Shown one piece after another: positions 50,327 through 60,701 of a stretch of 64,000 bases of DNA. The notes beneath the pieces were generated by a model. The model did no database searches. It saw nothing but the letters and a program-made list of their open reading frames with translations, and was not told the DNA's origin. The position numbers and the translations under genes are program-made. Source of the stretch: Paenibacillus sp. 32352 (GTDB lineage: Bacteria > Bacillota > Bacilli > Paenibacillales > NBRC-103111); assembly GCF_002042965.1 (NCBI RefSeq), contig NZ_MZNT01000011.1, forward strand, positions 1-64,000, written 5' to 3'. The first letter of the stretch is position 1. Every line of letters starts with the position of its first letter.

Positions 50327-53300
50327 ATGTTGGATCTGAAACGATTTGAGCAACCGCCGTCAGCGTTCCGCATTCAACCTTTTTGGTTCTGGAACGGTGA
50401 TATGTTAGACGAGGAAATCCGTCATCAAATCCGTGAAATGGCGGATAAAGGCGTCGGCGGTTTTTTTATATGCGCAAGGCAAGGTTTGCAAATCCCTTAC
50501 TTATCCGATGCCTGGTTCGGCAAGGTTCGCGTTGCCGTAGAAGAGGCCGACAAGAACGGGATGGAGGTCTGGTTATATGACGAATACCCCTATCCGAGCG
50601 GAATAGCCGGGGGAGAAGTCATATTGGAGCATCCTGACGCGAAGCACTATACGCTGGCACATCAATCGGAACGTGTCCCCGCCGGCCAGCATGTGACGCT
50701 CGAGCTGCCTTGGGCCAAAATTTTGTTCGCCAAGGCGGTACCCGTATCGGCATCAGGCAAGCTGAATTGGGATCAGGCCATCGATGTCCGTTCAAGCATC
50801 GGCAACTATCAAGCTGACCCGATATTTCAGAAGGCGGGCTTGACTGCCTATAATCAGAAGCGGTTCTTTACATACCGTACGGTGCAAAAGATGGATTGGA
50901 CCGCTCCATCGGGCCCGAACCTGGAAGAAGCATGGGAAGTCATCATCGTTCAGGAACAGGAAATTGAAGACTTCAAATATTACGGAACCTTCGTCGATCC
51001 CTGCAACCGGGAAGCTATGGCCGCGTTTATTAGGCTGACGCACGATAAGTACGCACAGCATCTCGGGGACTATTTCGGCAAGACGATAAAAGGAATGTTT
51101 ACCGACGAGATCGGTCTCTTAGGAAGTATCCCGTGGTCTCCGCGGTTAGCGGACGAATTTCTGCAGCGGAACGGCTACGATCTGCGGGAGCATCTGCACG
51201 CGCTGCTGTATTCGGATGCGGAGGATGCGGCCCGGATACGGTATGACTACTATCAAACGGTTCATTTGCTCCTAAGAGAGTCCTATCACAAGCAAGTGCA
51301 TGATTGGTGCGAACGGCACGGACTTCAATATGTTGCCGAGGTGCCTTCGGTACGTATGACGACCCAACTATACAGTCATGTGCCGGGAGGCGATTCGGCG
51401 CACGAGAAGCTGGGCCGGTCATTAGAATGGATTTTGAACCAGTATGCGGACAATATGCGAAGCAATCCCAAGATGGTCAGCTCGCTTGCGCGTCAGCTCG
51501 GCCGGGAGCGCAACCTGATCGAATGCTTCCACAGCGTAGGCTGGTCTATGACGCTGCAGGATGCAAGATGGATGATAGACCGTATGGCTGCGATGGGCAC
51601 GAACTTTTTTAATTTCCATGCCTTCTTTTATACGCTGGACGGCCTGACCAAGCATGATGCCCCTCCATCCCAATTTTTGCAAAATCCGTATTGGGAGCAT
51701 TTTCGTCAGCTGGGGGATTATACGGGAAGAATCAGCTATGCGATGAGCTGCGGGGACGCGGATATCTCGATAGCCGTGCTGCAGCCGACAACCTCCCTGT
51801 GGACGCATATGGGGAACCCGTTTCACGGGTTCGGCTATGGCGGCCGTGAGACGCAGGAGAAGGAAAGGCTAAACAGCTTGAAGCAGTGGTGGGTTCGGAT
51901 ATGCAACCAATTGACGCTTAGCGGCAGAGATTTCGATCATCTGGACGCGGAGCTTTTGGAGGAGGCCAATATTCAGGAGGGAATTCTTTCGATAGGAAGA
52001 GCCCGGTATACGCTGCTGATCCTGCCTCCTATGACAAATCTCGAAAGTGCCGCCTGGAAGAAAATTCAAGATTTTCTTCGCCAAGGCGGCAAGGTCATCA
52101 GTCTTGGGCAGCTGCCTTACGAGGCTATCGAGCCGAAACAGTGGAATGAAGAAGAGCTTCTGGCCGCTTTCGGCTTAACGCAATCGGAGAAAGGCCGCTT
52201 CTGGACCGGGAATGAGGAAACGTCTGTTGCCGGAGATCATCCATGGTCATCAGGAGCCGGGAACGCCTACTATTTGCCTTTCCAGGCCGGGGCGGAAGCT
52301 TCCGTCATTCTTCATAAATTGGACAAGCTTTTGGAAAAGCTTCAGCCTCAAACCGTCCGGCTGCTGCCTGGCTGCGGTGAATTAGGTCTGTTGCTGCAAA
52401 CCAGACATTTGGATGATCGCACGGCTTTAGTGTTCATCAGCAACCAAGAGCAAGCCGTCCGTGAGGTTACGCTGAGTATAGCAGATAGCTATTGGAGCTT
52501 GGCCGATAGCCCGGCTTCGGGATCGGTAGGTGTTCACTTCGAGGAGCTTTCGCTGGACCATGGAAGCGTGAGCTGCTTGCAAGGGAACCGTTCGGAAGCG
52601 GCTTGGCAGCTGCCTATTGCACTGGCTCCATTTGAATCCCGCTTGCTGAGGGTTACTCTGGTTGAACAAGCCCGGATGTCCGAAGCGGAGGGAAGCCGTG
52701 AGAGCCAAGCACAGCCATGGGTATGGCAGATCGGTGCAACGGCTTCGTGGGAGATGCGGGCGGAGCAGCCTAACTCGGTTCGCTTCGATACCTTCCAGAT
52801 GATCCTGCATTCGGGGGAAAGCAGCCCTGGCGTGAAGACGCAATCCGACGGAGCCTCCGGTGGGGTAACCGTACCGGTCAAAACCTTTATCGATCAATGC
52901 GCGGACCTTACGGATCAGCTTCCGCTCCCGGTGTCGATGCGGCAGCTGTTCGGAACGCCGATGAAGCTAAGCATGGCTTATCCGCTTCGCGTTAGTTATA
53001 CATCGCAATTCGTCGTTGAAGAGCCGCTGGAAAGCGTCCGGCTTGTCATGGACCGCGGTGCGATATCGGGGCAAGGGGTTATCCGAATTAACGGGCATGT
53101 GATTCAGCCTGAAAGGATGGAACCATATTTCCTGTATGACCATTCCAACGTTGCCTATGATGTAACGGCCTTTTTGGCTGAGGGAGTTAATGAGCTGTCG
53201 GTGGATGTCCGGATTGCCCATGATTGGGATGGGGTTGTCGATGCCCTCTACCTGAACGGATCGTTTCTCGTCCATTTCGATGGGCAGCATCGGCCTGTGC

Positions 53301-53662
53301 TGAGTGCGAAATCGCATCTGTCTATGCCATTGTCTGCCGGGCCTTACCGGGGCTATCCGTACTATGCAGGGAACTTTACCTTTGCCAGAATGATTGATCT
53401 GCCAAGCCTGCCCGAAGCGGATTCGTTCGAGCTAAGCTTTGTAGGCTGGGATTCGAACCTGCATGATAGTGTAGAAGTAATCGTCAACGGTCAATCCGTC
53501 GGAGTCCGCCCTTGGTCGCCTTATCGGTGGACAGGCCCGTCGAAGCTGCTGCGCAAAGGCGCCAACCGGGTCGAGGTTAAGGTCACCAATTCCTTAATAG
53601 GCCTGCTCGAAGGCAAATATTTTGATTATCCGAGTCATACGTTACTGCCTGTTAACTCATAG
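50327..53662 (+). CDS. GH106-type alpha-L-rhamnosidase (large glycoside hydrolase)
   Basis: A 1111-residue protein. The N-terminal signature PFWFWNGDMLDEEIRHQIREM, followed by GVGGFFICARQGLQIPYLS, VWLYDEYPYPSGIAGGE, IKGMFTDEIGLLGS and YVAEVPSVRMTTQ, is that of GH106 and its relatives. The C-terminal third has jelly-roll sugar-binding modules like those of GH2 enzymes (about 860-1100: GQGVIRINGHVIQPERM, NLHDSVEVIVNGQSVG). There is no signal peptide, so it is cytoplasmic. GH106 enzymes release rhamnose; with the downstream RG-I genes this fits unsaturated rhamnogalacturonan oligomers. GGAGG precedes ATG 50327. Confidence 0.8.
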   Translation: MLDLKRFEQPPSAFRIQPFWFWNGDMLDEEIRHQIREMADKGVGGFFICARQGLQIPYLSDAWFGKVRVAVEEADKNGMEVWLYDEYPYPSGIAGGEVILEHPDAKHYTLAHQSERVPAGQHVTLELPWAKILFAKAVPVSASGKLNWDQAIDVRSSIGNYQADPIFQKAGLTAYNQKRFFTYRTVQKMDWTAPSGPNLEEAWEVIIVQEQEIEDFKYYGTFVDPCNREAMAAFIRLTHDKYAQHLGDYFGKTIKGMFTDEIGLLGSIPWSPRLADEFLQRNGYDLREHLHALLYSDAEDAARIRYDYYQTVHLLLRESYHKQVHDWCERHGLQYVAEVPSVRMTTQLYSHVPGGDSAHEKLGRSLEWILNQYADNMRSNPKMVSSLARQLGRERNLIECFHSVGWSMTLQDARWMIDRMAAMGTNFFNFHAFFYTLDGLTKHDAPPSQFLQNPYWEHFRQLGDYTGRISYAMSCGDADISIAVLQPTTSLWTHMGNPFHGFGYGGRETQEKERLNSLKQWWVRICNQLTLSGRDFDHLDAELLEEANIQEGILSIGRARYTLLILPPMTNLESAAWKKIQDFLRQGGKVISLGQLPYEAIEPKQWNEEELLAAFGLTQSEKGRFWTGNEETSVAGDHPWSSGAGNAYYLPFQAGAEASVILHKLDKLLEKLQPQTVRLLPGCGELGLLLQTRHLDDRTALVFISNQEQAVREVTLSIADSYWSLADSPASGSVGVHFEELSLDHGSVSCLQGNRSEAAWQLPIALAPFESRLLRVTLVEQARMSEAEGSRESQAQPWVWQIGATASWEMRAEQPNSVRFDTFQMILHSGESSPGVKTQSDGASGGVTVPVKTFIDQCADLTDQLPLPVSMRQLFGTPMKLSMAYPLRVSYTSQFVVEEPLESVRLVMDRGAISGQGVIRINGHVIQPERMEPYFLYDHSNVAYDVTAFLAEGVNELSVDVRIAHDWDGVVDALYLNGSFLVHFDGQHRPVLSAKSHLSMPLSAGPYRGYPYYAGNFTFARMIDLPSLPEADSFELSFVGWDSNLHDSVEVIVNGQSVGVRPWSPYRWTGPSKLLRKGANRVEVKVTNSLIGLLEGKYFDYPSHTLLPVNS

Positions 53663-53754
53663 CCAATAGATAATAAGAGGGGAAAATAGATACCCCAGCC
53701 CCATATCTTCAATTTGACGAGCCAACGATCAGATATGGAAACTTCCGCATCACC

Positions 53755-53783
53755 AACCTGCATGTAGTTGCAGGTTTTTTTTA
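53755..53783 (+). terminator. Intrinsic terminator
   Basis: AACCTGCA (53755-53762) pairs with TGCAGGTT (53768-53775), followed by TTTTTT. Confidence 0.9.
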
Positions 53784-53922
53784 TTTTCGCGACTGCCCTG
53801 GAAATTTCCCAAGCTCCAAATTCCAGTCCCCGTTTTGCAGCCTCAATGGTATGGAAGCTTTCAGGGATATTAAAAATGGCAGGATACTACATTGTGCTGA
53901 TATGATTACCGGGTTATAATAA

Positions 53923-54187
53923 AATCCACATCATGAGAGTGAGATTAAGGGAACAAATCCTTATTTTAGATTAAGGAATGGCGTTGGACCGTATCTTGTC
54001 CCCGATGGTGAGACAGGTCACGGTCCATTTTATTTGGAGATGCAGCCTCTGTGTCGCATTCCAATCCATCCGGCAAACGGAGCCCGGAAGGAGCAGCCTA
54101 AAGGGCAAGCGAATTCAAGCCGGTCGACCCGGTTTTATGAGGTTGTCTTCGGCTTCATAGTTTTCCGAGAAATTCCAAATAAATAAC
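53923..54187 (+). other. Possible coding remnant in a 664-base intergenic region
   Basis: The interval 53663-54326 holds a terminator and, near its right end, an AT-rich promoter region (TATAAT at 54254-54259). In between, frame +1 from 53923 is open for about 88 codons without a start or ribosome site and encodes NGVGPYLVPDGETGHGPFYL near 53977-54036 with ordinary codon use. It could be a relic of a lost gene. I cannot assign it. Confidence 0.25.
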
Positions 54188-54326
54188 CAATTATATTATA
54201 AAATTTCAAAATAAAACGGTTGAAAACAAAAACAAATAAAGGTATGGTAGTAATATAATGTTTAATATCGGGAGTACTTCCTTTCGAAAAGTGACTAACA
54301 TTAATACCTCTTGGTGGTGAATTGGA

Positions 54327-56666
54327 TTGCTCGTTACAATGAAGAAGCGCTTGAGTCACTGGGGCTCCAGCTTTTATGGAGGAAAAGGAACACATTATCG
54401 GAAGATGCTCGTCTTGATTCTGATCATTGCCAGTATTCCCGGGTTAATAACCGGAGCGTTGATTTACTGGTTTGTCGGAGGACGGATAGAGAATGAGCTG
54501 CTTCAGCTGCACAAAAATCAAATTATCAAGAGAGCGGAAAATATTGACGGGCAGTTCGAGAATATGGAGCTATCCATGTCTCATGGCGCTTTAGATACCA
54601 AATTCGATTACTCGCTGAAGGATACCGATTTTTATCGTCAATTTTCATTATCGAGAGATATATCCAAGACCTTAGTATTGATGCAAGGGGCCATGCCTCT
54701 CGCCAAACGGCTGGATTTGTATATAGACGGGCTGCTGCCGGTCCATTTTAACCCTGAGATTAGTGTCAGCGATCCGAATACGGATGAGTGGAAGCAGTTC
54801 AAGCAGGCCAGCGGGAAGGGGCCGAATGTATATTGGACAACCTTGCCTACACTGAACAAATACCAGACCGGATATGATCTGGCCCTAGTCCACAAAATTC
54901 CCGGAGGCACATCAGAGCCCTTCGGACTTATGGTGGCACGCCTGGACCGCGATAATGTCGTCTCGCTCTTGAAAACGGTTGCTCCTTATGATGAAGGGGA
55001 AGCGTTTATGATGCAGGAGGATGGCAATGTACTTATCTCAACCGAGGGGAACAGCCATGCCTCTTCTCTAATTGAGGGGGTCAAAAAGGAAGTTTTAAGC
55101 CGTAACGCGGATCAGACCTCGTTCCTGTTCAAATGGGATAAAAATACGTATTCGGTTTCTGCCGGGGTACTGGAAAGAATCGGGGAAAAGTGGATCTATG
55201 TGTCCATAGCGCCGACCAGTGCGATTAAGAAGCCGATCGTGTTCCTGTCGCAGGTGATCGTTCTTATCAGCTGTGCTGGACTGCTCCTTGCCGCCGTATT
55301 ATCGTGGCTCGCATCCCGTAAAATATATTCCCCGTTAAATCAGCTGGTAGGCTTGCTGGGCAACGGGAATCAAGCGCAGGGGAACGAATTTGAGCTGATA
55401 GAGAAGCATTGGCAGCACCTGAACCGGGAAAGTCTGGAGCTGCAGACGAAGCTGGAGAAGCAGATGCCGCAGATGAAGGAGGGCTTCGTGCTGCAGCTGA
55501 TTCAAGGTTATTTGTCGGCGTATTCGGAGAGCGATCTCAGGGACCGGATGAATCATTACGGCTGGAATACCGAACACCGCCAATATATCGTGCTGTATCT
55601 GCAGCTGGTAGGAATGACGGAGCTGGATACGGGCGGCCGGTTTTCCCATGGAGATGAAGGGCTTATCACCTTTGCCGCGGCCAATATGATTGAAGAGCTG
55701 GCCAATGAACGGTTCGAGCATTGCCATGTCATAAATTTTCATAACCTGACTGTCGGTCTATTGCTGAATATTCCGGAAGGGCAGCCATTCAAGAACGAGC
55801 TGTACCAGCTGAGCGAAACATTAATGAAGACCATCAATCAAATTCTTAAGATGCAGGTTACCATTACCTTGGGGAAAGCTACGGAGCAGCTGAGAGAAAT
55901 TCCGTTCTTATTCGAGGAGGCGAAGCTTGCTTTAAGCTACCGCAATTTCAGCAAGGAGAATCAGATCATTGACCTGGAGGCGCTCAGCAAGCTGGAGGAG
56001 CATCAGCCGTTCCAGTATCCTTTTTCCTTGGAGAGAGAGATTATCCAGGCGATGCGGATGGGGCAAGCGGACGAGGCGAGGCAGCATGTTCATGCCTTCA
56101 TGAATGCGGTAGCCGCAGACGGAGTTAAGGAGATGGATGTGCAGCAGGGGATGATGAATCTGCTTGGTTCCCTCGAGCATGCTATCATGCAATCGGGTCT
56201 GAATCCGAACCAGCTGTTCAAATCCGCCAACTTGTTCGAGCAGCTCTCCGCGCTGAGGGAGCCGGAGCAAATCGAAGCCTGGTTCATGAATAAGGTCATT
56301 GCCCCGTTCATCGAGGCGATGGAGAACCGGGCGGATTTCCAGCTTAAGAAAATGATTGAGCAGGCGATGCTGTATATCCAGGCGAACTACATGAACGATA
56401 TTTCACTCGATAGCTGCGCGGAGCACTGTGGTACGAATGCCTTCGTGATGAGCCGGACGTTCAAGCAGGTGTCAGGCAAAAACTTCATTGACTATTTGAC
56501 GGATCTTCGTATGGAGAAGGCCAAGGAGATGCTGCGCAATTCGGAGCTGAAGATTAACGAGATATCGGAAAAAGTCGGGTATCAGCATAGCTATTTCAAC
56601 CGTATTTTCAAAAAATATGAAGGGGTCACCCCGAGTCAATATCGGGAAATGAGCCGCCAAGCATAA
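54327..56666 (+). CDS. YesS-type membrane-bound AraC-family regulator
   Basis: The 779-residue protein matches the layout and length of B. subtilis YesS (about 761), the activator of rhamnogalacturonan genes. A first membrane helix (MLVLILIIASIPGLITGALIYWF) is followed by an extracellular sensor of about 250 residues. A second helix (VIVLISCAGLLLAAVLSWLA, about 310-330), a cytoplasmic linker and a C-terminal AraC DNA-binding domain (about 680-775: ISLDSCAEHCGTNAFVMSRTFKQVSG, KINEISEKVGYQHSYFNRIFKKYEG) complete it. TTG 54327 is nine bases after GGTGG; ATG 54339 is too far from it. It probably senses the sugar outside and activates lplBCA and the following genes. Confidence 0.88.
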   Translation: MLVTMKKRLSHWGSSFYGGKGTHYRKMLVLILIIASIPGLITGALIYWFVGGRIENELLQLHKNQIIKRAENIDGQFENMELSMSHGALDTKFDYSLKDTDFYRQFSLSRDISKTLVLMQGAMPLAKRLDLYIDGLLPVHFNPEISVSDPNTDEWKQFKQASGKGPNVYWTTLPTLNKYQTGYDLALVHKIPGGTSEPFGLMVARLDRDNVVSLLKTVAPYDEGEAFMMQEDGNVLISTEGNSHASSLIEGVKKEVLSRNADQTSFLFKWDKNTYSVSAGVLERIGEKWIYVSIAPTSAIKKPIVFLSQVIVLISCAGLLLAAVLSWLASRKIYSPLNQLVGLLGNGNQAQGNEFELIEKHWQHLNRESLELQTKLEKQMPQMKEGFVLQLIQGYLSAYSESDLRDRMNHYGWNTEHRQYIVLYLQLVGMTELDTGGRFSHGDEGLITFAAANMIEELANERFEHCHVINFHNLTVGLLLNIPEGQPFKNELYQLSETLMKTINQILKMQVTITLGKATEQLREIPFLFEEAKLALSYRNFSKENQIIDLEALSKLEEHQPFQYPFSLEREIIQAMRMGQADEARQHVHAFMNAVAADGVKEMDVQQGMMNLLGSLEHAIMQSGLNPNQLFKSANLFEQLSALREPEQIEAWFMNKVIAPFIEAMENRADFQLKKMIEQAMLYIQANYMNDISLDSCAEHCGTNAFVMSRTFKQVSGKNFIDYLTDLRMEKAKEMLRNSELKINEISEKVGYQHSYFNRIFKKYEGVTPSQYREMSRQA

Positions 56667-56671
56667 ACCGG

Positions 56672-56699
56672 AAAACCCGCTCGTGGAGCGGGTTTTTTC
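56672..56699 (+). terminator. Intrinsic terminator after the yesS-type gene
   Basis: AACCCGCTC pairs with GAGCGGGTT around GTG and is followed by TTTTTT. Confidence 0.92.
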
Positions 56700-56907
56700 G
56701 TTGTTAACAAGAAAAGAGTAGGTTTGCAAAAGATGTCCAACCGGCAAAACCCGGGCAAATCAAGAATGTCTAATTGCAAACAAATGCCCCATCCAACACA
56801 ATGTGACTATGACTTAACCGAATGACGAAACGAGTCTCAAAGAATCGTTAAAGGTCGAAACTTGTCGGAGAAACACTGTGAATTTGAATTCAATAAGGAG
56901 TGAAACT

Positions 56908-57873
56908 ATGGGGCACACAACAACGACTGACAGCCTCCCAGTGAAGGTACGAAAAAAACAAAGTACCATGGACCTATTTTTAAAACGGCTGAAACGGGAT
57001 AAATGGATGTATCTTCTTCTATTGCCGGGTATTTTGTACTTCCTCATCTTTAAATACGTTCCGATGTGGGGCGTAATGCTCGCATTCAAAAACTATCAGC
57101 CTTTCACAGGCTTTATGAACAGCGAATGGGTCGGTCTCGATCATTTCCGCGACTTCTTTCAGAATCCGGATTTTGGCCGTCTGTTGAGAAATACGCTCCT
57201 GCTTTCTTTATATAATCTGGTATTTTTCTTCCCGGCGCCTATTATTATTGCGCTGATGCTAAATGAGGTTCGCAAAGAATTTTACAAACGGACCATTCAA
57301 ACGCTCATTTATGTACCGCATTTTATCTCCATGGTTATCGTGGCCAGTATCTCCTATGTCTTTCTGACGACGGAAGGCGGCATCGTTAACAGTATGCTGG
57401 AGCAGGCTACTGGTCATAAGATTGATTTTCTGTCCAGCCCGGACTGGTTCCGTCCGCTTATCATATTGCAAACCATGTGGAAGGAATGCGGCTGGGGAAC
57501 GATTATTTTCCTTGCAGCATTAGCCGGAGTCGATACGGAACAGTATGAAGCGGCCATCGTAGACGGAGCTAACCGCTGGCGCCAAATGTGGCACATTACG
57601 CTGCCTTCGATTCGCAGCACCATCATAATTTTGTTGATTCTTAAAGTCGGTGATGTTCTGGAAAACGGTTTCGAGCAAATCTATCTGATGACGAACGCAC
57701 TGAACAGGGACGTTGCCGACGTATTCGATACGTATGTCTATATGATGGGGATTACGCAGGGAGCATTCAGCTATAGTACGGCGGTCGGTTTGTTCAAGTC
57801 GATTGTCGGTGTCATCCTCGTATTCACCAGCAACTATCTGGCCAAGCGATTCGGTCAATCAGGGATTTATTAA
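56908..57873 (+). CDS. lplB: ABC sugar transporter permease, LplB type
   Basis: A 321-residue inner-membrane permease with six helices. It starts with a basic N terminus and WMYLLLLPGILYFLIFKYVP, and carries the EAA loop EQYEAAIVDGANRWRQMWHITLP that docks the ATPase. Similarity in order and length is to LplB/YtcP-type permeases. ATG 56908 follows AAGGAG; GTG 56878 in frame lacks a site. With LplC and LplA it makes the importer for rhamnogalacturonan-type oligosaccharides; no ATPase is encoded nearby. Confidence 0.9.
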   Translation: MGHTTTTDSLPVKVRKKQSTMDLFLKRLKRDKWMYLLLLPGILYFLIFKYVPMWGVMLAFKNYQPFTGFMNSEWVGLDHFRDFFQNPDFGRLLRNTLLLSLYNLVFFFPAPIIIALMLNEVRKEFYKRTIQTLIYVPHFISMVIVASISYVFLTTEGGIVNSMLEQATGHKIDFLSSPDWFRPLIILQTMWKECGWGTIIFLAALAGVDTEQYEAAIVDGANRWRQMWHITLPSIRSTIIILLILKVGDVLENGFEQIYLMTNALNRDVADVFDTYVYMMGITQGAFSYSTAVGLFKSIVGVILVFTSNYLAKRFGQSGIY

Positions 57874-57891
57874 TAATGGAGGTTCGATACG

Positions 57892-58776
57892 ATGGGGAGA
57901 CATCACAGAAGCTTACTGGATAATGTGTTCGACGGGCTTAACTATACGGTTCTCGGGATCCTCGGGATCTTGACGATATTGCCTTTCCTTTATGTCATTG
58001 CAGGCTCCTTCGCTACGGAGGCAGAGCTGACCGGAAGAGCGTTCTTCCTTATTCCCAAGACGTTCTCGCTTTCCGGATACCAATTCATTTTCTCTTCCGA
58101 TACCTTGTTCCGAAGCATTCTGGTTTCGATCTATGTTACGGTGATGGGAACCGCGGTAAACCTTATTTTTACCGTGACGATGGCCTACGCTTTGGCCAGG
58201 AAAGACTTGATGGGGCGCAATACCATATTGAACCTGGTGCTGTTCTCCATGCTGTTCTCCGGCGGGATGATTCCGACCTACTTGGTTGTGAAAAACCTTG
58301 GATTGCTTGATTCCTACTGGGCATTAATGCTGCCGGGAGCCATCAGCGCATTCAACCTGATTGTCGTGAAAAACTTTTTCCAGGAGATGCCTCCAGGACT
58401 TGAGGAAGCAGCGAGAATCGACGGCTGTACCGAGCTCGGCGTTCTATGGCGTATCGTGCTTCCATTGTCCAAGCCGGTGCTTGCCACCTTCGGCCTTTTC
58501 TACGCGGTAGGTCATTGGAACAACTTCTTTACCGCGCTCTTGTATATCAACGACCCGGATAAATGGCCGCTTCAGGTCATGCTGAGACAGCTCGTTATGC
58601 TCTCCCAAGGCAACATCGGAGATATGAGTCAGCTGGATCCAACCTTCGTTCAGCCGCCAGAGCAAACGATCAAAATGGCTGTTATCGTTGTCGGTACGAT
58701 TCCGATCCTGCTTGTGTATCCGTTCCTGCAAAAGCACTTCGCCAAAGGGGTATTGATAGGATCGATTAAAGGCTAA
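57892..58776 (+). CDS. lplC: ABC sugar transporter permease, LplC type
   Basis: The 294-residue second permease of the importer. It has TVLGILGILTILPFLYVIAGS as first helix, GRNTILNLVLFSMLFSGGMIPTYL, and the EAA loop LEEAARIDGCTELGVLWRIVLP. GGAGG lies before ATG 57892, 18 bases after lplB. It is followed after 155 bases by the binding lipoprotein gene lplA. Confidence 0.9.
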   Translation: MGRHHRSLLDNVFDGLNYTVLGILGILTILPFLYVIAGSFATEAELTGRAFFLIPKTFSLSGYQFIFSSDTLFRSILVSIYVTVMGTAVNLIFTVTMAYALARKDLMGRNTILNLVLFSMLFSGGMIPTYLVVKNLGLLDSYWALMLPGAISAFNLIVVKNFFQEMPPGLEEAARIDGCTELGVLWRIVLPLSKPVLATFGLFYAVGHWNNFFTALLYINDPDKWPLQVMLRQLVMLSQGNIGDMSQLDPTFVQPPEQTIKMAVIVVGTIPILLVYPFLQKHFAKGVLIGSIKG

Positions 58777-58931
58777 ACAATGCTTACGATCATCACCATT
58801 TTCAGAACTAGTTCTTCGCATTGCTGCAAAGGGGGGATAAGGAACGGTAATGCGAACTATTATAAATTTTAAGCCAATTTTTTTGTAAAACTTGTTATAC
58901 TCTATGAAGATAAAAAGGGAGGCAATGATTC

Positions 58932-60488
58932 ATGAAATCCAGAAAGAAATCAATGAAACGTCTAGTAAGCGGGGTTATGATCTCTACGATCGCTGTTACT
59001 GCGGTTGGCTGTGGTGCCGGTGGAGATAAGGCTCCGGCAGCAGGGAAGGACTCGGGAGGCTCCTCATCGTCCGCGCCGCTTGAGCTGAGCATTATGCTAC
59101 CTGCGTTCAAGCCTACGTTCCCTAAGGACGGAAGCCCGGTAGTCGCTGAATTGGAGAAATTTACCAATAGCAAAATACATTTGGAATGGGTGCCGGATTC
59201 CTCTTATGCGGATAAAATGAACATCACTCTTGCATCCGGTAAATTGCCTACCGTAATGGTCATCAAGGATAAAACAGCCAGCTTTATCAATGCTGCACGC
59301 TCCGGTGCTTTCTGGGAAGTAGGCCCTTATTTGAAGGACTATCCGAACCTGAGCAAGGCCAACCCGATCGTTAATAACAACATCTCCGTTGACGGCAAAA
59401 TATACGGTGTTTACCGCGCCAGACCGCTCGGAAGAAACGGTATCGTGTACCGCAAGGAGTGGCTGGATAATCTTGGAATGCAAGAGCCTAAGACCATTGA
59501 CGACTTTTACAACATGCTGAAAGCCTTTACAACCAAGGATCCGGACAAGAACGGCAAGAACGATACGTACGGTATGGTTATCTCCAAATACACAGGTCCT
59601 TTTGATATTATGCAAACCTGGTTCGGTGTTCCTAACAAATGGGGTGAGGACTCCAGCGGCAAGCTCATTCCTGCACACTATACGCCGGAGTACATGGATG
59701 CTCTCAAATTCTTCAAAAAGCTGTACGATGAAAAGCTGATCAACGCGGACTTTGCGGTTATGGATTCCAATAAATGGACGGATCCGATCGTCAATGGACA
59801 AGCAGGCGTTATGGTTGACGTAACCGACAATGCGGCACGGATCGATGATAAAATTCACGCCGCTCTGCAGCAAGCAGGCAAGGATGACAAGAACAAATAC
59901 TTCATGGATATTCTGGGATCGGTAGCGGGTCCTAAAGGAAACCGCGCTCTGCCTACATCCGGTTATGCCGGAATGGTGGTTATCTCCAAATCGGCGGTAA
60001 AAACCGAGAAGGATCTGCGTCAAGTATTGGCATTCCTGGATAAGCTGAATGAAACAGAAGCACAAAATCTCGGCTTCAACGGCATCGAAGGCAAGCACTA
60101 TAAGAAGGTGGAAGGCGGCATTGAGCCTGTTAAGGATACGGCCTTGATAGATCAGGAGGTCAGCGGCTTGAACCAAATGTTCATGGGCATTCCTGAGAAC
60201 AGATATCTGGAAGTTGTTCAAACACCGGTCCGCAAAAAATCCAACGAAGTGCAAAAAGCTAACGAAGCCATCGTCGTGCCTAACCCGGCCGAGCCTCTTG
60301 TTTCCAACGTATACGCACAAAAAGGGCCTCAACTGGATAACATCATCAATGATGCCAGAACCAAGTTCATCGTAGGCCAAATTGACGAAGCAGGCTTCAA
60401 GGCAGCTGTAGAGCTTTGGAAAAAGAGCGGCGGCGAAGACTATGTAAAAGAAATCAACGATCTGTACCAAGCTTCGAAGAAAAAATAA
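58932..60488 (+). CDS. lplA: Solute-binding lipoprotein, LplA type
   Basis: A 518-residue lipid-anchored sugar-binding protein with lipobox AVGC (Cys27). The mature part has LELSIMLPAFKPTFPKDGSP, PKTIDDFYNMLKAFTTKDPD with a Ca-binding-like DPDKNGKND, and WFGVPNKWGEDSSGKLIPAH, which are typical of LplA/YtcQ-type proteins for large oligosaccharides. AAAGGGAGG precedes ATG 58932. With a terminator following (60533-60562), it can be expressed at a different level from the enzyme genes downstream. Confidence 0.92.
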   Translation: MKSRKKSMKRLVSGVMISTIAVTAVGCGAGGDKAPAAGKDSGGSSSSAPLELSIMLPAFKPTFPKDGSPVVAELEKFTNSKIHLEWVPDSSYADKMNITLASGKLPTVMVIKDKTASFINAARSGAFWEVGPYLKDYPNLSKANPIVNNNISVDGKIYGVYRARPLGRNGIVYRKEWLDNLGMQEPKTIDDFYNMLKAFTTKDPDKNGKNDTYGMVISKYTGPFDIMQTWFGVPNKWGEDSSGKLIPAHYTPEYMDALKFFKKLYDEKLINADFAVMDSNKWTDPIVNGQAGVMVDVTDNAARIDDKIHAALQQAGKDDKNKYFMDILGSVAGPKGNRALPTSGYAGMVVISKSAVKTEKDLRQVLAFLDKLNETEAQNLGFNGIEGKHYKKVEGGIEPVKDTALIDQEVSGLNQMFMGIPENRYLEVVQTPVRKKSNEVQKANEAIVVPNPAEPLVSNVYAQKGPQLDNIINDARTKFIVGQIDEAGFKAAVELWKKSGGEDYVKEINDLYQASKKK

Positions 60489-60532
60489 GCGGAGTATAGC
60501 TCAAAGAAAACCTAAGGTTTCCCCAATCCCTT

Positions 60533-60562
60533 TGGCTGTGCCCTGTGGCACAGCCCGTTTTC
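60533..60562 (+). terminator. Intrinsic terminator after lplA
   Basis: GGCTGTGCC (60533-60541) pairs perfectly with GGCACAGCC (60546-60554) around four bases, followed by CGTTTTCTT. The modest T run suggests partial read-through into yesU. Confidence 0.75.
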
Positions 60563-60701
60563 TTGCCCTATAGACAACGTGTGCAAGGAAGTGTAAAGCA
60601 CTGCAACAAAGTCTAAACGGTCTCCACCTGTATCACAAAAATATCCAATGGTTGTCAAATTCAATGTAAGCTACAGTAAGACTAAATTAAGGAGGAGAGA
60701 C

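Noticed and set aside
53978..54160. 60-codon ORF with ATG before the yesS-type gene
   Set aside because: No ribosome site. The alternative open frame through the same stretch looks more protein-like, and even that is treated only as a possible relic.
59097..60470. 457-codon ORF antisense to lplA
   Set aside because: Long only because of codon bias in lplA; no ribosome site and low-complexity composition.
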